DNA from: Hormiphora californensis
Taxonomy: Eukaryota > Ctenophora > Tentaculata > Cydippida > Pleurobrachiidae
NCBI GenBank assembly: GCA_020137815.1
Contig: CM035362.1
Coordinates: forward strand, 1,113,793-1,177,792
DNA length: 64,000 nucleotides
Reading direction: 5' to 3'
The translations under genes and the position numbers were made by a program. This document shows positions 48,801 to 60,270 of the stretch, piece by piece. How positions within the stretch are numbered: the first letter of the stretch is position 1; each line of letters starts with the position of its first letter. Below the pieces are notes generated by a model. It was given only the letters and a program-made list of their open reading frames with translations. It did no database searches and was not told the DNA's origin.

Positions 48801-49251
48801 CCGTAATCCCCCGTGATAGGGTTTTATACGGGACATTAAGGAATGTGTATTGTATACGGTATAGATTGGGATCGGGGTCTGTTAAATTGGAATTTGGCTG
48901 TACAATTATAATAGTCGACTCTCCATTCACCAGCTGCCCAAACCATTACTCCTACCAAACCCAGAACATCGAAAGAATCAGGGTTGGGCAACTCCCACCA
49001 GTCCCCCCTCAACATGCGGCCCAACCCATGTTACCAATTTGAGTATTTTAACTAATAAAACTTTCCAGGAGTTTGAGAACGGGTTCGCTATGGGCTTCAA
49101 TGTCGATCCCAACATCACTTATAAAGACTTCAAAACTGAATGTGGGAAAGTCAAATCCTGTACTGAGGACTGTCTTATCTCTGGGGCTGGAAGGAATGTG
49201 ATCCCTGCTACTTTTGTTCTAATTGCAGCTCTCATCGCTCGATTGGTGTAA
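45814..49251 (+). CDS. Gene A: secreted ten-cysteine, GPI-anchor-type protein (Ly6-like)
   Basis: Exons 45814-45943, 46116-46306 and 49069-49251 give 167 residues. There is a signal peptide (MKLFLVLLALVGASNA), then a mature domain with ten cysteines: ECYDDC, KC, KTC, EVC, MC, VC, EC, SC, EDC. The tail after GAGRNV is hydrophobic (IPATFVLIAALIARLV) and ends at the stop, as in GPI-anchored proteins. NMT, NIT and NDT are possible N-glycosylation sites. Size, cysteine number and tail fit Ly6/uPAR-type surface proteins, but the closing cysteine pattern (CTEDC) is not the classic CC...CN, so the fold is an inference. The first intron interrupts a codon after its first base and the second lies between codons, as in paralogues B-D. 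The second intron (2.76 kb) is expanded by transposons. Confidence 0.88.
46886..47410 (+). CDS. 174-codon ORF inside the intronic element, function unknown
   Basis: The ORF has balanced composition (SLNEFIGSVKIDINQPHIAL, ATAREMGIKRSVLRTICC) without simple repeats. It has no recognised transposase motif. It may be a fragment of the element's own gene or a captured host segment. Confidence 0.3.
   Translation: MFPIPTTLRRDCLKTRDKSRVLRKRLPFPNSYHDIIICLTISMTFGSLNEFIGSVKIDINQPHIALTYLNVLAHFLAIKEEDQLASGSTKAVGNDNTINLTIRAVLEVFTQNNVATAREMGIKRSVLRTICCLLYVAFQPTCRLVCSTYISIFLHLVPLQSLDKTYRQHQEGER
47821..48138. mobile_element. 318-bp hAT-type MITE with 8-bp target duplication
   Basis: It starts CAGGGGTGTAGGAAT and ends ATTCCTACACCCCTG. 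CCATTGTA flanks it directly on both sides (47813-47820, 48139-48146). An 8-bp duplication and CAGGGG ends are typical of hAT elements. It contains a GC-rich poly-G/poly-C hairpin near its left end. Confidence 0.9.
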
Positions 49252-50329
49252 ATGATTGAGGGTTCAAAAGAGACGAAATCTTGAATGAGTTCTTGAATGA
49301 GTTCTCAGTTCATAAGAGGGAAATTATGGTTCAGAGTGAGTTAACTATTCTATATAGGATGGTTACTGGTTAGTGGTTGCTACAAGTTTGTGATTCTTGC
49401 TGCAATTATATTGTGATTGGTTTGATGCTATACCGAAAAAGACTAAATCAGGTGATATACATTTTTTTGAAAAATAATGAAAACTATAAAATGTGTACTG
49501 TTTATGCCAATTGTTATCATTTTAACCAAAGTTGCTTTTAATTGTACTAAGATCCCCAAATAACCAAATAAAAAACCAAATAATTAGAGACTATAGAGGT
49601 TCATTTTCTCTAATCATGACTCATGAATGAATGAGAGAGCTGATGAATTAAAAGAGAGATTAAAAATGATTCCTAACTCAACGGTGAGGTCCACATGTAC
49701 AACTTTATGCGACGCCAGTTCATTGTTGTTTCTGTCACATTTCACTGCAGTGGGCCGGTTGGAACATAACAAGACAATATGGCCTACCCCTGACAATAGC
49801 CTAGCTTCTTGAGTCACTCAACAAAGCCTAGCAGTATTGTAAGTCGCACAATTGTTTTCCATAAAAGTTCAGTACAACAAAGCGTTGTTCTTCCCAAACA
49901 AAGCTTGCCTTTAAACAATACACAGACACACAGACAGCAAAAATTGTCTAACAAAAAATTGTTTCACTCTTACAATTTTAGTACACAGCTTACTTTTATA
50001 TTTGGACAATATCACTGCTCACTGCTCCTTCTCTTATATCTGCTCTAGCCAGGATTATATTTCACATTCGTTCTGTAAAGAATATTTCCCACGGTCTTAG
50101 CTCCACCCCCTGAATCAGGGCCCTGATAGCAAAGAGATAATTGTTGCCTGCGGTTCTGTAAGTATTTAGATGGATATTATAACTGTTGGGTTGCGGTTAG
50201 ATTTATATCCGCGCTACCATTAGTAACCATAGCAACCCACACCCAACATATAATGATCTAAACAACAAACAGCGCTAATTTTTTGTGGCTAAAATCATCT
50301 TATACCAAAAAGACCGAGATACTGAACTA

Positions 50330-50589
50330 CAGGGTGGTTCAGAAACATGGAGCCACTTGGAGATAACGAATGTGACAATACAATTTGATCTCCAATGTAT
50401 ATATCTGTAGGAGTGAAGTATCACCCTGTCAGTTGACTAGAAATTAATATCCCTCAGTGTTTTAGCACACATTAATTGTGACAGGGTGATATCTTCACAC
50501 CCCATCACTCTACCAGCTATACAATAGAGAGCAGCCTGTATTTTCTTGCTTTTTATCTCCAGGTGGCTCCATGTTTCTGAACCACCCTG
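50330..50589. mobile_element. 260-bp TA-flanked inverted-repeat element
   Basis: Ends CAGGGTGGTTCAGAAACATG / CATGTTTCTGAACCACCCTG, flanked by TA on both sides. Inner sequences are also partly inverted (CACCCTGTCA / TGACAGGGTG). Confidence 0.88.
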
Positions 50590-50778
50590 TATATTTGTGC
50601 TCTCCTTGTGTCGAAGTTTAGTTGCTTGAAATTAACTTCAGCTATATAAGCGTTAGAATAGCTGGTTTATAGTTGAAGAAGCTATTTATACCACAGCAAC
50701 AGCACTTGTTGACTTCCTACTACCCAGTAATTGTTCTACACCATTGCACACGTTTTAGAGTGTCCTGTACACGCTATA

Positions 50779-50881
<103 letters not shown>

Positions 50882-50944
50882 ACCATGTTTCTACCAATCA
50901 TGTGTGTTTTGTTGTCTTGTTCATGATTTTCTGTCAAAATATTA

Positions 50945-51841
50945 GGTTGTTCCACAATGATCGGGACTGTAGGTGTAGCTAAAAAACTAGACAACTTAGG
51001 GAAATTCTGCCGACAGCATCGTGTTTTTGGGATATTTTTCTATTATAAGAAGCTTCGTTAAGATCCTGTTGAGTTTTTATAGGAACCAGGAAGTGTACTT
51101 TACAAATCTCACTTTTTTCGCCGCTGCAAATGAAAAAAGTGAATTTTTTCAAGAAGCTCTGAGGTCCCATAAAATTCATAAATCAATAAAAAAAACAGTA
51201 CTAGGTGTTCGGAAATTGTCTGGGCTTAAACATAAGCGGATTATTTTTTCATGAAGTTTGAATTTGCTCGGCGCAGGAGTCATTTCCTGTTGAACCTTAA
51301 AATCCGAATTTTCAAGAAACTATGGCCCTTGCCAGCACATAGAGGTTCCAAAACACAATCTTGATAGCTAAAAGTATAATTGAAACGATTATCTTTGTGA
51401 ATCCATTCATTTAAAACCTTTAAATGGTCATTTTTATACATTTTTTGGGGTTTTAAAAAAATTGCCTCAAAATCGCCACCTGTTTTAGTCATTTTTTGGT
51501 CATTTTTGGGGAACTTTTGCCGATATTGAACAACTAAACCGAAATTTTCCAACGAATTTCACACGAATGACTCGATTAGGTCCCAGTCTAACCCCTCCCG
51601 GCGTAAAATCAAATTTCGGTCATGATAAGGTACCTTAATTGGTCGATAATTGGTCGGGCAGCGGCGGGTATTTCGAGATATTGAAAATTGGCCCTAAATC
51701 CGGAACCAAACAGTTAGCGACAAAACTAATACCAGTTTTTCTCTTTCAAATTAAGTAATTGACCCGGTAGTACCGTCAGTTTGATTCAGGGGGTTGCATA
51801 GCGTGGTGTATAGCCCCAGTCCCAATCATTGTGGAACAACC
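50945..51841. mobile_element. 897-bp mariner-like non-autonomous element
   Basis: Ends GGTTGTTCCACAATGATCGG and its inverted near-copy, with TA directly outside (50943-50944, 51842-51843). With flanks, the end reads TTAGGTTGTTCCACAATG, close in style to mariner termini. Inside are short ORFs (for instance 51021-51254 plus, 51280-51552 minus) with no recognised transposase motif. Confidence 0.8.
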
Positions 51842-52163
51842 TAATATGTACAGCATATCTAATTCAAGATTTACAAGATTTTTACAAGATTTAATTCCTT
51901 AGAATTGGTCCTACCCTGAGGCCTGACTCAGCGGCTGAGTCGTAAGGCGGGGTCTTTAAATTAAACTTTTGATATTTGGTCCGGCTCGAAGAGACGTACC
52001 TGCCGCTAAAATTTCAACGACAAAATGTACAACTTATTCTGATACTTTTACCATCATCATATTCATACCTGGGTTGTTTGTTTTTCAGAATTGGTGAAGT
52101 TTAGATCACCAGCGGGGTTTAACAAAACATCGGCCTCGGCCCCGTGTTTACTTTGGACAAAAT

Positions 52164-52246
52164 GAAAGTGAAACTAATGCTATTGTACAAGTGAAAGTGA
52201 AACTTAAGTCATATTAGGATGCTATTGTACAAAGTGAAAGTGAAAC
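52164..52246. promoter_or_regulatory. Three GAAAGTGAAAC motifs upstream of gene B
   Basis: GAAAGTGAAACT at 52164-52175 and 52193-52204, and GAAAGTGAAAC at 52236-52246, about 480-560 bp upstream of the gene B start. They match the GAAANNGAAAC consensus of interferon-stimulated response elements. Function is an inference. Confidence 0.45.
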
Positions 52247-52724
52247 ATATTACGGAATGTTTGTTTAACACGCATTACGTTACCAGGACAGCCCCACTTA
52301 TAAATGGTTGACAAATTGAGGAGCACTCAAAAATGCCTCAGCTTGCTACGTTGAAAAGACAATTGCTTTCTGATTGCATGATACCTAGAGTTCCGAGTCT
52401 AATACTTTCCAGATAGAGTGAGAAAGAGAGTGATAGTACAGTGCAGCTCAGACTGTCCAGTGTCCACCAACGCTTTATCTTTCGGATCACATTCCCGCGA
52501 TAAGAACTGTTTTATCAGCTCACTTTATAAACCTTAGCTTTAGTTGTGTATCTTTTTCAGTAATAATTCGGGTCTTTTTGTTTAAGATCAATTGTTTTGC
52601 AAACTCCATCCTTTGCTCCATTCTTGTGTGTGTACTGTGTTTTACCCATTAATCATCTTGTATTCAAGTGTGTGATTTACCCATAACTAACAATTACCTT
52701 TTGTCCCCTAGCATTATAACAATC

Positions 52725-53798
52725 ATGAAGATGATCAGTGCAGTTCTTATCCTGGCCCTAGTTGGCGTATCCAGTACATTGGAGTGTTACAGCGGCTGCA
52801 ATATTTTCACTAGTTTCAAGATGGGAGAGGACGAAATGATTTCTACCATGGGCAACGAAAGTAAGTTCTGTTCAGTGTTCACCCTTCTTACGTTCATCCC
52901 TTCTTAGCCGTCTTTGTTGTGTAAACCCAACTGAACATCCCCTATAGTAACTAACCCACCTCCCTCTCTCTCCCCCAGTGTGAACCCTACTGAACATCCC
53001 CTATAGTAACTAACCCACCTCCCTCTCTCTCCCCCAGTGTGAACCCTACTGAACATCCCCTATAGTAACTAACCCACCTCCCTCTCTCTCCCCCAGTGTG
53101 AACCCTACTGAACATCCCCTATAGTAACTAACCCACCTCTCTCCCTCAGCCCAGTGACCAGTAACTAACCCACCTCCCTCTCTCAGCCCAGTGTGATGCA
53201 TCCCTCAAGAAGACCTGTGCAACTGGAGAAGGTGTGCATGATTGTTGAACTGACCATGTCAGCCAAGATGACAGTTGAAGTCAGTGGTGCCAATGTTACC
53301 TCAGATGTTGATGCTAAAGCTATCTACTCAGAGTGCGGAGAGGAGTATGAGATGACTGATGAAACTTGCAACGTAAGAAACCATTTTATCATACAGCGGT
53401 GCTCCGTCGACCTCCACGACGTCCAAAACGCACAAAAAAGCATTCAATGTCAGCGGAGTGTGTCATAGATTTCGTGGGCAATGCTTTATGTGGACGGCCA
53501 ATACGGCGGAGCACCACTGATACCATTTCTACCATTACATGACCCCCCCCCCCCTAGTTATATCGGTATTGGTAGTTATTCACGTGCAAATAAACACCTA
53601 TCATTTGTCCTACAGGCGTTTAAAGTTGGGTATGAACAAGGAATTAACGCCGATGACGAAGCCTCTTTCTCCGATTTTGATCTTGATTGTGGAAAGGTTG
53701 ATGCCTGTACCAAGGACTGTCTTATCTCTGGGGCTGGAAGGAATGTGATCCCTGCTACTTTTGTTCTAATTGCAGCTCTCATCGCTCGATTGATGTAA
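52725..53798 (+). pseudogene. Gene B: paralogue of A with a one-base frameshift in exon 2
   Basis: Exons 52725-52860, 53187-53372 and 53616-53798 correspond to those of genes A, C and D. They encode a signal peptide (MKMISAVLILALVGVSSTLE), the ECYSGC start, the middle cysteines and the GPI-type tail. The total exon length is 505, one more than a multiple of three. The extra base is an A at 53229-53230 (GGAGAAGGTGTG where the paralogues have GGCGAGGTGTG or GGGGAGGTGTG). It gives a stop soon after. Everything else, including all ten cysteine codons, splice sites and phases, is intact, so this is either a very young pseudogene or an assembly error. AATAAA-type signal near 53908. Confidence 0.8.
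52920..53155. repeat. 61-bp tandem repeat that copies a splice-acceptor region
   Basis: About four copies lie in intron 1 of gene B. Each ends CTCTCTCTCCCCCAGTGTGA, like the true exon 2 acceptor region CTCTCAGCCCAGTGTGA. Confidence 0.9.
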
Positions 53799-54924
<1,126 letters not shown>

Positions 54925-55734
54925 ATGTCCAGTGCCGCTGTTGTCCTTTTAGCCCTAGTTAGTGCAGCAAGTGCAGCGGTGGAGTGCTACCATGACTGCT
55001 CAATCACCACTAAATGGGATGTGGATGGAGTTGATGAGATGTATACTGTAGCAAATGAGAGTAAGTTGTTGGAGCTTGTACGTTACATTCTATGTCAGTG
55101 ATTATTAATTGTGACTTTGTAGTTGAGCTGTTGTTGTCATTGTAACAAGATTACCCCTCAGCATCTTGTCCGGCTAGTACCCTGAAGACGTGTGCGACTG
55201 GCGAGGTGTGTGCTATTGTGGATGTCACCATTACAACTACAATGAGCTGGCTGAATGGAGATGGTAGCAGCATGACGGCAGATGTTGAGGCAGCCAGTAC
55301 TTACTCAGAGTGTTATGAGGCGTATGAGATGTCTGATGACATTTGCATGGTAAGATATCTTTTATAATTTCAAACTTGGAAGACAGCGATACCTTCATTT
55401 GCCCGGAAACAAGAGTTGATTATAACACCCTTGTTCCATGGGCAGAATTCGACAAAATTTGTGCCGAATTACGCCGAGTTCTCTCGTCTGATTAACACGT
55501 TACAGTTGTCTCACAAAAGACTGCCCTCTCCGAACATGTACACCGTTACAGGAGTTTAAGACGAGCTACGAAGCTGGTTACAACGCAGAAGTTGGGGTTA
55601 GTTACACAGATTTCGATCTTGATTGTGGATCTGTTGATGCCTGTACTGAGGACTGTCTTATCTCTGGAGCTGGAAGGAATGTGATCCCTGCTACCTTTGT
55701 TCTAACTGCAGCTCTCATCGCTCGATTGGTGTAA
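54925..55734 (+). CDS. Gene C: secreted ten-cysteine, GPI-anchor-type protein (Ly6-like)
   Basis: Exons 54925-55060, 55162-55349 and 55552-55734 give 168 residues. It has a signal peptide (MSSAAVVLLALVSAASA), the ECYHDC start, CPASTLKTCATGEVC in the middle, EC and IC, then DC, AC and EDC before a GPI-type tail. This is the most compact member: introns are 101 and 202 bp, with no transposon insertions. NGDGSS-containing segments and AAVEC at the mature start differ from the other members, so the mature domains have diverged while the last exon is almost the same as in D. A role at the cell surface is inferred from the signal peptide and tail. AATAAA near 55805. Confidence 0.9.
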
Positions 55735-56115
55735 ATGATGTTGAGTGTTTGTAGACAGTGTAGTTCGCTGCATGCGCCATGCATATTGCATACTGTTCTG
55801 TGAAAAATAAAATGTTTTGATTATTTTCATTTTCAATGAAATGTGTTTCAAATGTTTGCAGTGCACTTAAAATAATGAATGCTTTATAACGTGTTTAAGA
55901 AAGAAATGCTTGTGTGCATTTAGACGTGTCAAAACATACAGTTATAGCTTACAAACGAATAAAAGTTTTATAGCTAATTGCCATCTGCACTCTCGAGTTT
56001 AGATCACCTTGAATTGTTGGTTCTGTCTCCGACGATCGGTTCTAAGAAACAGCACCCGTTAGTAAGTCTATAGATTCTAGAACTTAGGCGTGTTCATTTC
56101 TATTGAAGGGTATTA

Positions 56116-56286
56116 CAGTCGGACCCCGATTTACCGGGCCCCGATTTACCGGAACCCCGATTCACCGGGAGGATAAAATCCCTCCGATATAGGAAATTAA
56201 CGGTATTTGACCCGATATATCGGGCACCCCGATTTACCGGGCAAAACCCTATCCCCCGAGTATCCCGGTAAATCGGGGTCCGACTG
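56116..56286. mobile_element. 171-bp CAGTCGG-type TA-flanked element
   Basis: Ends CAGTCGGACCCCGATTTA and its inverted copy, with TA on both sides. Internal copies of CCCGATTTACCGG repeat the end motif. Confidence 0.9.
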
Positions 56287-56984
56287 TATATGAAAGCGTT
56301 TGTAAAAGAGTAAGGGGTACTCAATAAAATTTATGCATTAATGCAGAGTTTTGAAGAAAGTCAGTCTTCGTGGTTACTGATACAGTTGCCATGGCAACCA
56401 TATAATTTGCGTTGAACAAGAATAAATGCATTATGTTTCATAATGCTATGTTTCCCCGCCAACCTTTCATTTCTAACACGAAGGCGGGATAGACATTTCG
56501 GATCATTTATAAATCAAGCAAACAGTATAGTTCAACAAATCCTTGTGTTTTAGTAGCATAAATTGTGCGCCACTTTGCGGAATTGCGTGGCACACAATTC
56601 CTGAAAACGTTTCAATGAAGTGGTTTATGAAGGAGCAGGTTGTTGTTGTGTGCACGGCTCTAGTTGCTACATGTTGCCCCTCGCAACTTGAAACGGGACA
56701 AGAGAGCTGACTTGCTACACATAATCACTTTTTTTCTTTCTTTCTTTTTTGAGGCATTAAGCTAAGGCGTACCAAGTCTCATACCACCCGGGTATAGACG
56801 GCATAGCCTGGAACCCTCCGTACGAACTCCCTTGAAAATTAAAGGGAGAGCAGTGCAAATTGGAGGGCCCTAAGCTTGTCTTGTGTCTGTCTTGGTCAGT
56901 CATTTAAATAGTTAAAAACTGATCATAATAATACATAGATTTCAATGATTACGCAAGCTTTATCCTATAAAGTTACAGGGTCTG

Positions 56985-57180
56985 GAACAAGGTATCGTTT
57001 TGCCTTTGAGAGTTTCTTGAGTTTAGTTTGGTCTGGAACAAGGTAACGTTTTGCCTTTGAGAGTTTCTTGAGTTTAGTTTGGTCTGGAACAAGGTGACGT
57101 TTTGCCTTTGTGAGTGTCTTGAGTTTAGTTTGGTCTGGAACAAGGTAACGTTTTGTCTTTGAGAATGTCTTGAGTTTGGG
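56985..57180. repeat. 51-bp minisatellite, about 4 copies
   Basis: Units (GGTCTGGAACAAGGTAACG, TTTTGCCTTTGAGAGT, TTCTTGAGTTTAGTTT) repeat every 51 bp. The unit is a multiple of three, so minus frames stay open (KLSKAKRYLVPDQTKL), but there is no evidence of expression. Confidence 0.92.
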
Positions 57181-57301
57181 TCTGGAATCCCGATGTATAC
57201 CGTGTTTTGAATAGTCAATTGCATTCACAATATAAACTTTACACAATCTGTGAACAGACAATACGAACAGGTGAACTTACAGAATTTTGATGGATGATTA
57301 T

Positions 57302-57372
57302 TACCGTGATGTTGTTGGTGATGATAATGGAGATGAGAGTCACTCCATTATCACCAACAACATCACGGTAAC
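57302..57372. repeat. Long hairpin
   Basis: TTACCGTGATGTTGTTGGTG with its exact inverse CACCAACAACATCACGGTAA, separated by a short partly paired loop. It lies about 155 bp upstream of the gene D start. Confidence 0.85.
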
Positions 57373-57527
57373 AATGTGAGAGTCACATAGTCACTATATC
57401 CGTTTAGATTTCTAAACCCCTATGCCTTTTTGCAAAAGGCATCCGGGTGAAAGCCTTCGGCCTTCACCCGGGCGGGGAAAAATAAAATGTATTTGTTCCC
57501 CAGACCCTATAGCCCTTATCGTCCAAG

Positions 57528-60270
57528 ATGCCCGGTATCTTTGTATTTCTGGCCCTTGTGGGATTTACCAGCGCTGCAGTGGAATGTTACCACGAATGCT
57601 CTGTCTTTACAAAGTTTGATATAAATGGTCAAGACTCGCTTAGCTTTCTTGGAATTGAGAGTAAGTACATTATACATGTTCACCTAACCCAGAGTGCAGG
57701 AAGCGACCGAATATTCGGTTCGGTTCGGTTCGGAAATTCGGTGTTTTTTGGGCGGTTCGGTTCGGTTCGGTTCGGTTCGGTAGGAAATTTTGGCCGAACC
57801 ACCGAATTTTTTGGTCAAAAAATGCCCAGAAATCGGGCTTTTTCATGCAAAATTTTTCAATTATTTCACGAAAATTGTATGGATTTCAATGTCAATTTCG
57901 CCGTATTAACCCTATTTCGAATCGGTTTCTAATCGACAATGCTAAACGGGAGTGATGTTGGTAATTAGTGGGTCCGAGATGGATTGTGCTGATACGTGAT
58001 CCCCCATCAAATCTAATTAGGAAATTTAGAGAGACACGATTCATGGTTCGTTTAATCCTGCTAATTAGTAGTAGCCAGAGTTGTAGTGGCCAGAGAAGTG
58101 GGTAATCTACGGGAATGGTATTGCTAATTAGCAGGATTAAACGAACCATGAAGATTACCCACTTCTCTGGCCACTACAACTCTGGCTACTACAACTCTGG
58201 CTATTACAACTCTGGCTAGTAGCCACAGTTGTATACAACTCTGGCTACTAGGGGTGCAACTCTGGCTATTACGAAGTCCCGCTTATAGAAGAAATATAAC
58301 GCCGTATTACACGTTATTATATCGTTGTCAGGGACGTTTCCTTGGGAGAAGGTGTCGGACAGCGAGAGGAGAGGTGCTGTGATCGACAGAGTTCGTAAGA
58401 GGTTAGACCAAGAGAGGACTGCAGTAGAGACCATGCAGTTAGACTTTCAGGGGATGTGGTTGGCTTGGAGAGAGGATGTGGTCCCGATGGGATTCAGGTG
58501 TTCAGCTGGCTGTCAGAGTATTGGCTTGACCCATTTTCGTTTCTCGCATGAGAACTGTGGTCAAAGCATTGGCCTGACAGTCAGCTGGAGAAGCCTGTAC
58601 GATATGGGGGAGAGAATGGTTGGCTTCATTCTATCCCTGAGACCAAAGCAGGCCTGATCTTATATTGAATTCTCGCGAGAGATAAAGACGGTGAACTGGT
58701 GGGATCAGCTTATTTGTCCTGCTAATGGTTGGAGATGTTTCAACATGGCAATTGAGGTTGGGATAGATCTTGTTACAAGGTCAACTTAAAAGAAGTTTCA
58801 GACCTCTACACCTAAAGGTTGGAAAATTATCTGAGGTTAACTTGATCCCCGAAAACTATATTTTTCTTGAATAGCTCGGGTGAAACGATGTCAGGTTTAC
58901 GGCTGATGAGTTCGATCTGAGTCTCCGTTTCTGGCGAGTATCCGCTGTCCACGTTTACTATCTTAGTAGACGGCCGACGGAGGGTCTCGGTCTTTCCGCT
59001 GTTGTTGTCAGAGCTCTTGGTGTTGTTAGGTGCGGAGGTTGCTGTAGTGGCGGGATTCGATTCCTTGGGGTTGGCCTGGAAGCAATCACCATGTTCTCAA
59101 CTTATCAGTACTTAATCCAGCAAACCAATAACCTATTACCTAACTCGTGTATATTAATGCGTGTACCTAGCTACCTATCACCTAATGAGTCGGTGTTCTG
59201 TTGCATACATAGGCGGGGTCGTTTGGTAGCCAGAGATGCACTCCTAGTAGCCAGAGTTGTGTACAACTGTGGCTACTAGCCAGAGTTGTAATAGCCAGAG
59301 TTGTAGTAGCCAGAGTTGTAGTGGCCAGAGAAGTGGGTCACCATTCCCGTATAGCATTGCCGATTCGAAACACGATTCGTACGCAAAAATTGACATAGAA
59401 AATTTACGATAAAATTGACTTTGAAAATTTTTTCACAAAATTGACTTTTAAATTTTTTCAAACATTTTTTAACAAAATTTCAGAGAATGATTCTCAATAC
59501 CTTGATCGGTGCTCTCCATGACTTTTTAGAGAAACATTTATACAGAAAAAGTTTTGTATGGTTCGGTTCGGTTCGGTAAAAAAGTTTTTCAAATTCGGTT
59601 CGGTTCGGTTCGGTGAAAAAAAACCCGGTTCGGTCGTTTCCTGCCAGAGTGGGATAATAAAGTGATTAAGATACCAGCTCAGTGCTCTGTATTCTACTAA
59701 CTCTAGCCCTTTCTACAGCCTCTTGTCCCACCAAGATAACTTGTGGCTCCGGCGAGGTGTGCAACATCATCAAACTATCCCTGTCTGCCAAGTTAACAAC
59801 CCTTGTCAACAATGTTACTTCTGATGTTGCCGTGGGGAACACTTTCTCGGGATGTGACATGGAATTTAAGATGGATGATGAGATATGTAAGGTATGCTAC
59901 TAGATTAATAAAGATAATGAATCAGTCGTTTAGACATATATTATTTTGGTTGAGGTAGGTCCGGGGATGGATTTGTCAAACATTCCAGTGTAGTATGACA
60001 AGGAAGGGTCAAGTCGCCCCAATCTTTTAACCCGGTGACCTGATCCAACCTACTCTGTTATATTTCGTACATCCCCAACAGTTATTTAGAGACGCGTACG
60101 AAGAAGGATTCAGCTCCGAATTTGAGGAAGGGTGGGTCTTTACAGATTTTGATCTTGATTGTGGATCTGTTGATGCCTGTACTGAGGACTGTCTTATCTC
60201 TGGAGCTGGAAGGAATGTGATCCCTGCTACCTTTGTTCTAATTGCAGCTCTCATCGCTCGATTGGTGTAA
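57528..60270 (+). CDS. Gene D: secreted ten-cysteine, GPI-anchor-type protein (Ly6-like)
   Basis: Exons 57528-57660, 59719-59891 and 60082-60270 give 164 residues. It has a signal peptide (MPGIFVFLALVGFTSAAVEC start), ECYHEC, then SCPTKITCGSGEVC, GC, IC, DC, AC and EDC, and the hydrophobic GPI-type tail. NVT is a possible glycosylation site. Intron phases match genes A-C. Intron 1 (2.06 kb) holds a hAT-type element; without it the intron would be about 110 bp, as in gene C. The second exon lacks a few residues relative to A and C. Cell-surface location is inferred from the two terminal signals. Confidence 0.88.
58332..58497 (+). CDS. Exon-like segment inside the hAT element
   Basis: Acceptor TTGTCAG and donor ATTCAG|GTGTTC bound an open 166-bp segment encoding GTFPWEKVSDSERRGAVIDR, VRKRLDQERTAVETMQL and DFQGMWLAWREDVVPMGF. 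Its composition is that of an ordinary helical protein. It looks like a captured host exon, but the parent gene is unknown. Confidence 0.4.
58827..59075 (-). CDS. Terminal-exon-like segment inside the hAT element
   Basis: On the minus strand an acceptor (GCTTCCAG) starts an 82-codon frame, ANPKESNPATTATSAPNNTK at its start and VNVDSGYSPETETQIELISR later, ending VFGDQVNLR and stop TAA (58827-58829). It reads like the polar C-terminus of a signalling protein. It is either a captured gene fragment or a nested gene end. Confidence 0.4.
   Translation of the reverse strand, partial: ANPKESNPATTATSAPNNTKSSDNNSGKTETLRRPSTKIVNVDSGYSPETETQIELISRKPDIVSPELFKKNIVFGDQVNLR

Larger units (their letters stand above)
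46340..48809. mobile_element. 2.5 kb element with long inverted ends in intron 2 of gene A
   Basis: It starts GGATTACGGGGGC and ends GCCCCCGTAATCC. Beyond a short variable part with CGCCCGTACCAGTCGCC repeats, the inverted arms match almost perfectly over about 260 bp (46376-46635 against 48370-48625). A further palindrome lies near the right end (48627-48765). The middle has a 174-codon plus ORF (46886-47410) of unknown nature and the hAT-type insert at 47821-48138. Target duplication is not clear. Confidence 0.8.
55735..57527. other. Intergenic region between genes C and D
   Basis: It contains one CAGTCGG-type element (56116-56286), a 51-bp minisatellite (56985-57180) and a long hairpin (57302-57372). 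A single TTTATGAAGGAGCAGG unit near 56625 recalls the 23-bp minisatellites at 1.7 and 3.0 kb. Confidence 0.6.
57697..59643. mobile_element. 1.95 kb hAT-type element in intron 1 of gene D, carrying exon-like segments
   Basis: It starts CAGGAAGCGACCGAATATTC and ends GGTCGTTTCCTG. CCAGAGTG directly flanks it (57689-57696 and 59644-59651), an 8-bp target duplication typical of hAT. Subterminal TTCGG tandem repeats occur at both ends. Inner inverted repeats of GTAGCCAGAGTTGTAG type lie at 58070-58260 and 59220-59330. The centre holds coding-like segments on both strands (58332-58497 plus; 58827-59075 minus), and no transposase was recognised. Confidence 0.88.

Noticed and set aside
51021-51254. 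Transposase fragment in the mariner-like element
   Set aside because: The ORF has no recognisable DDD/DDE or helix-turn-helix motif.
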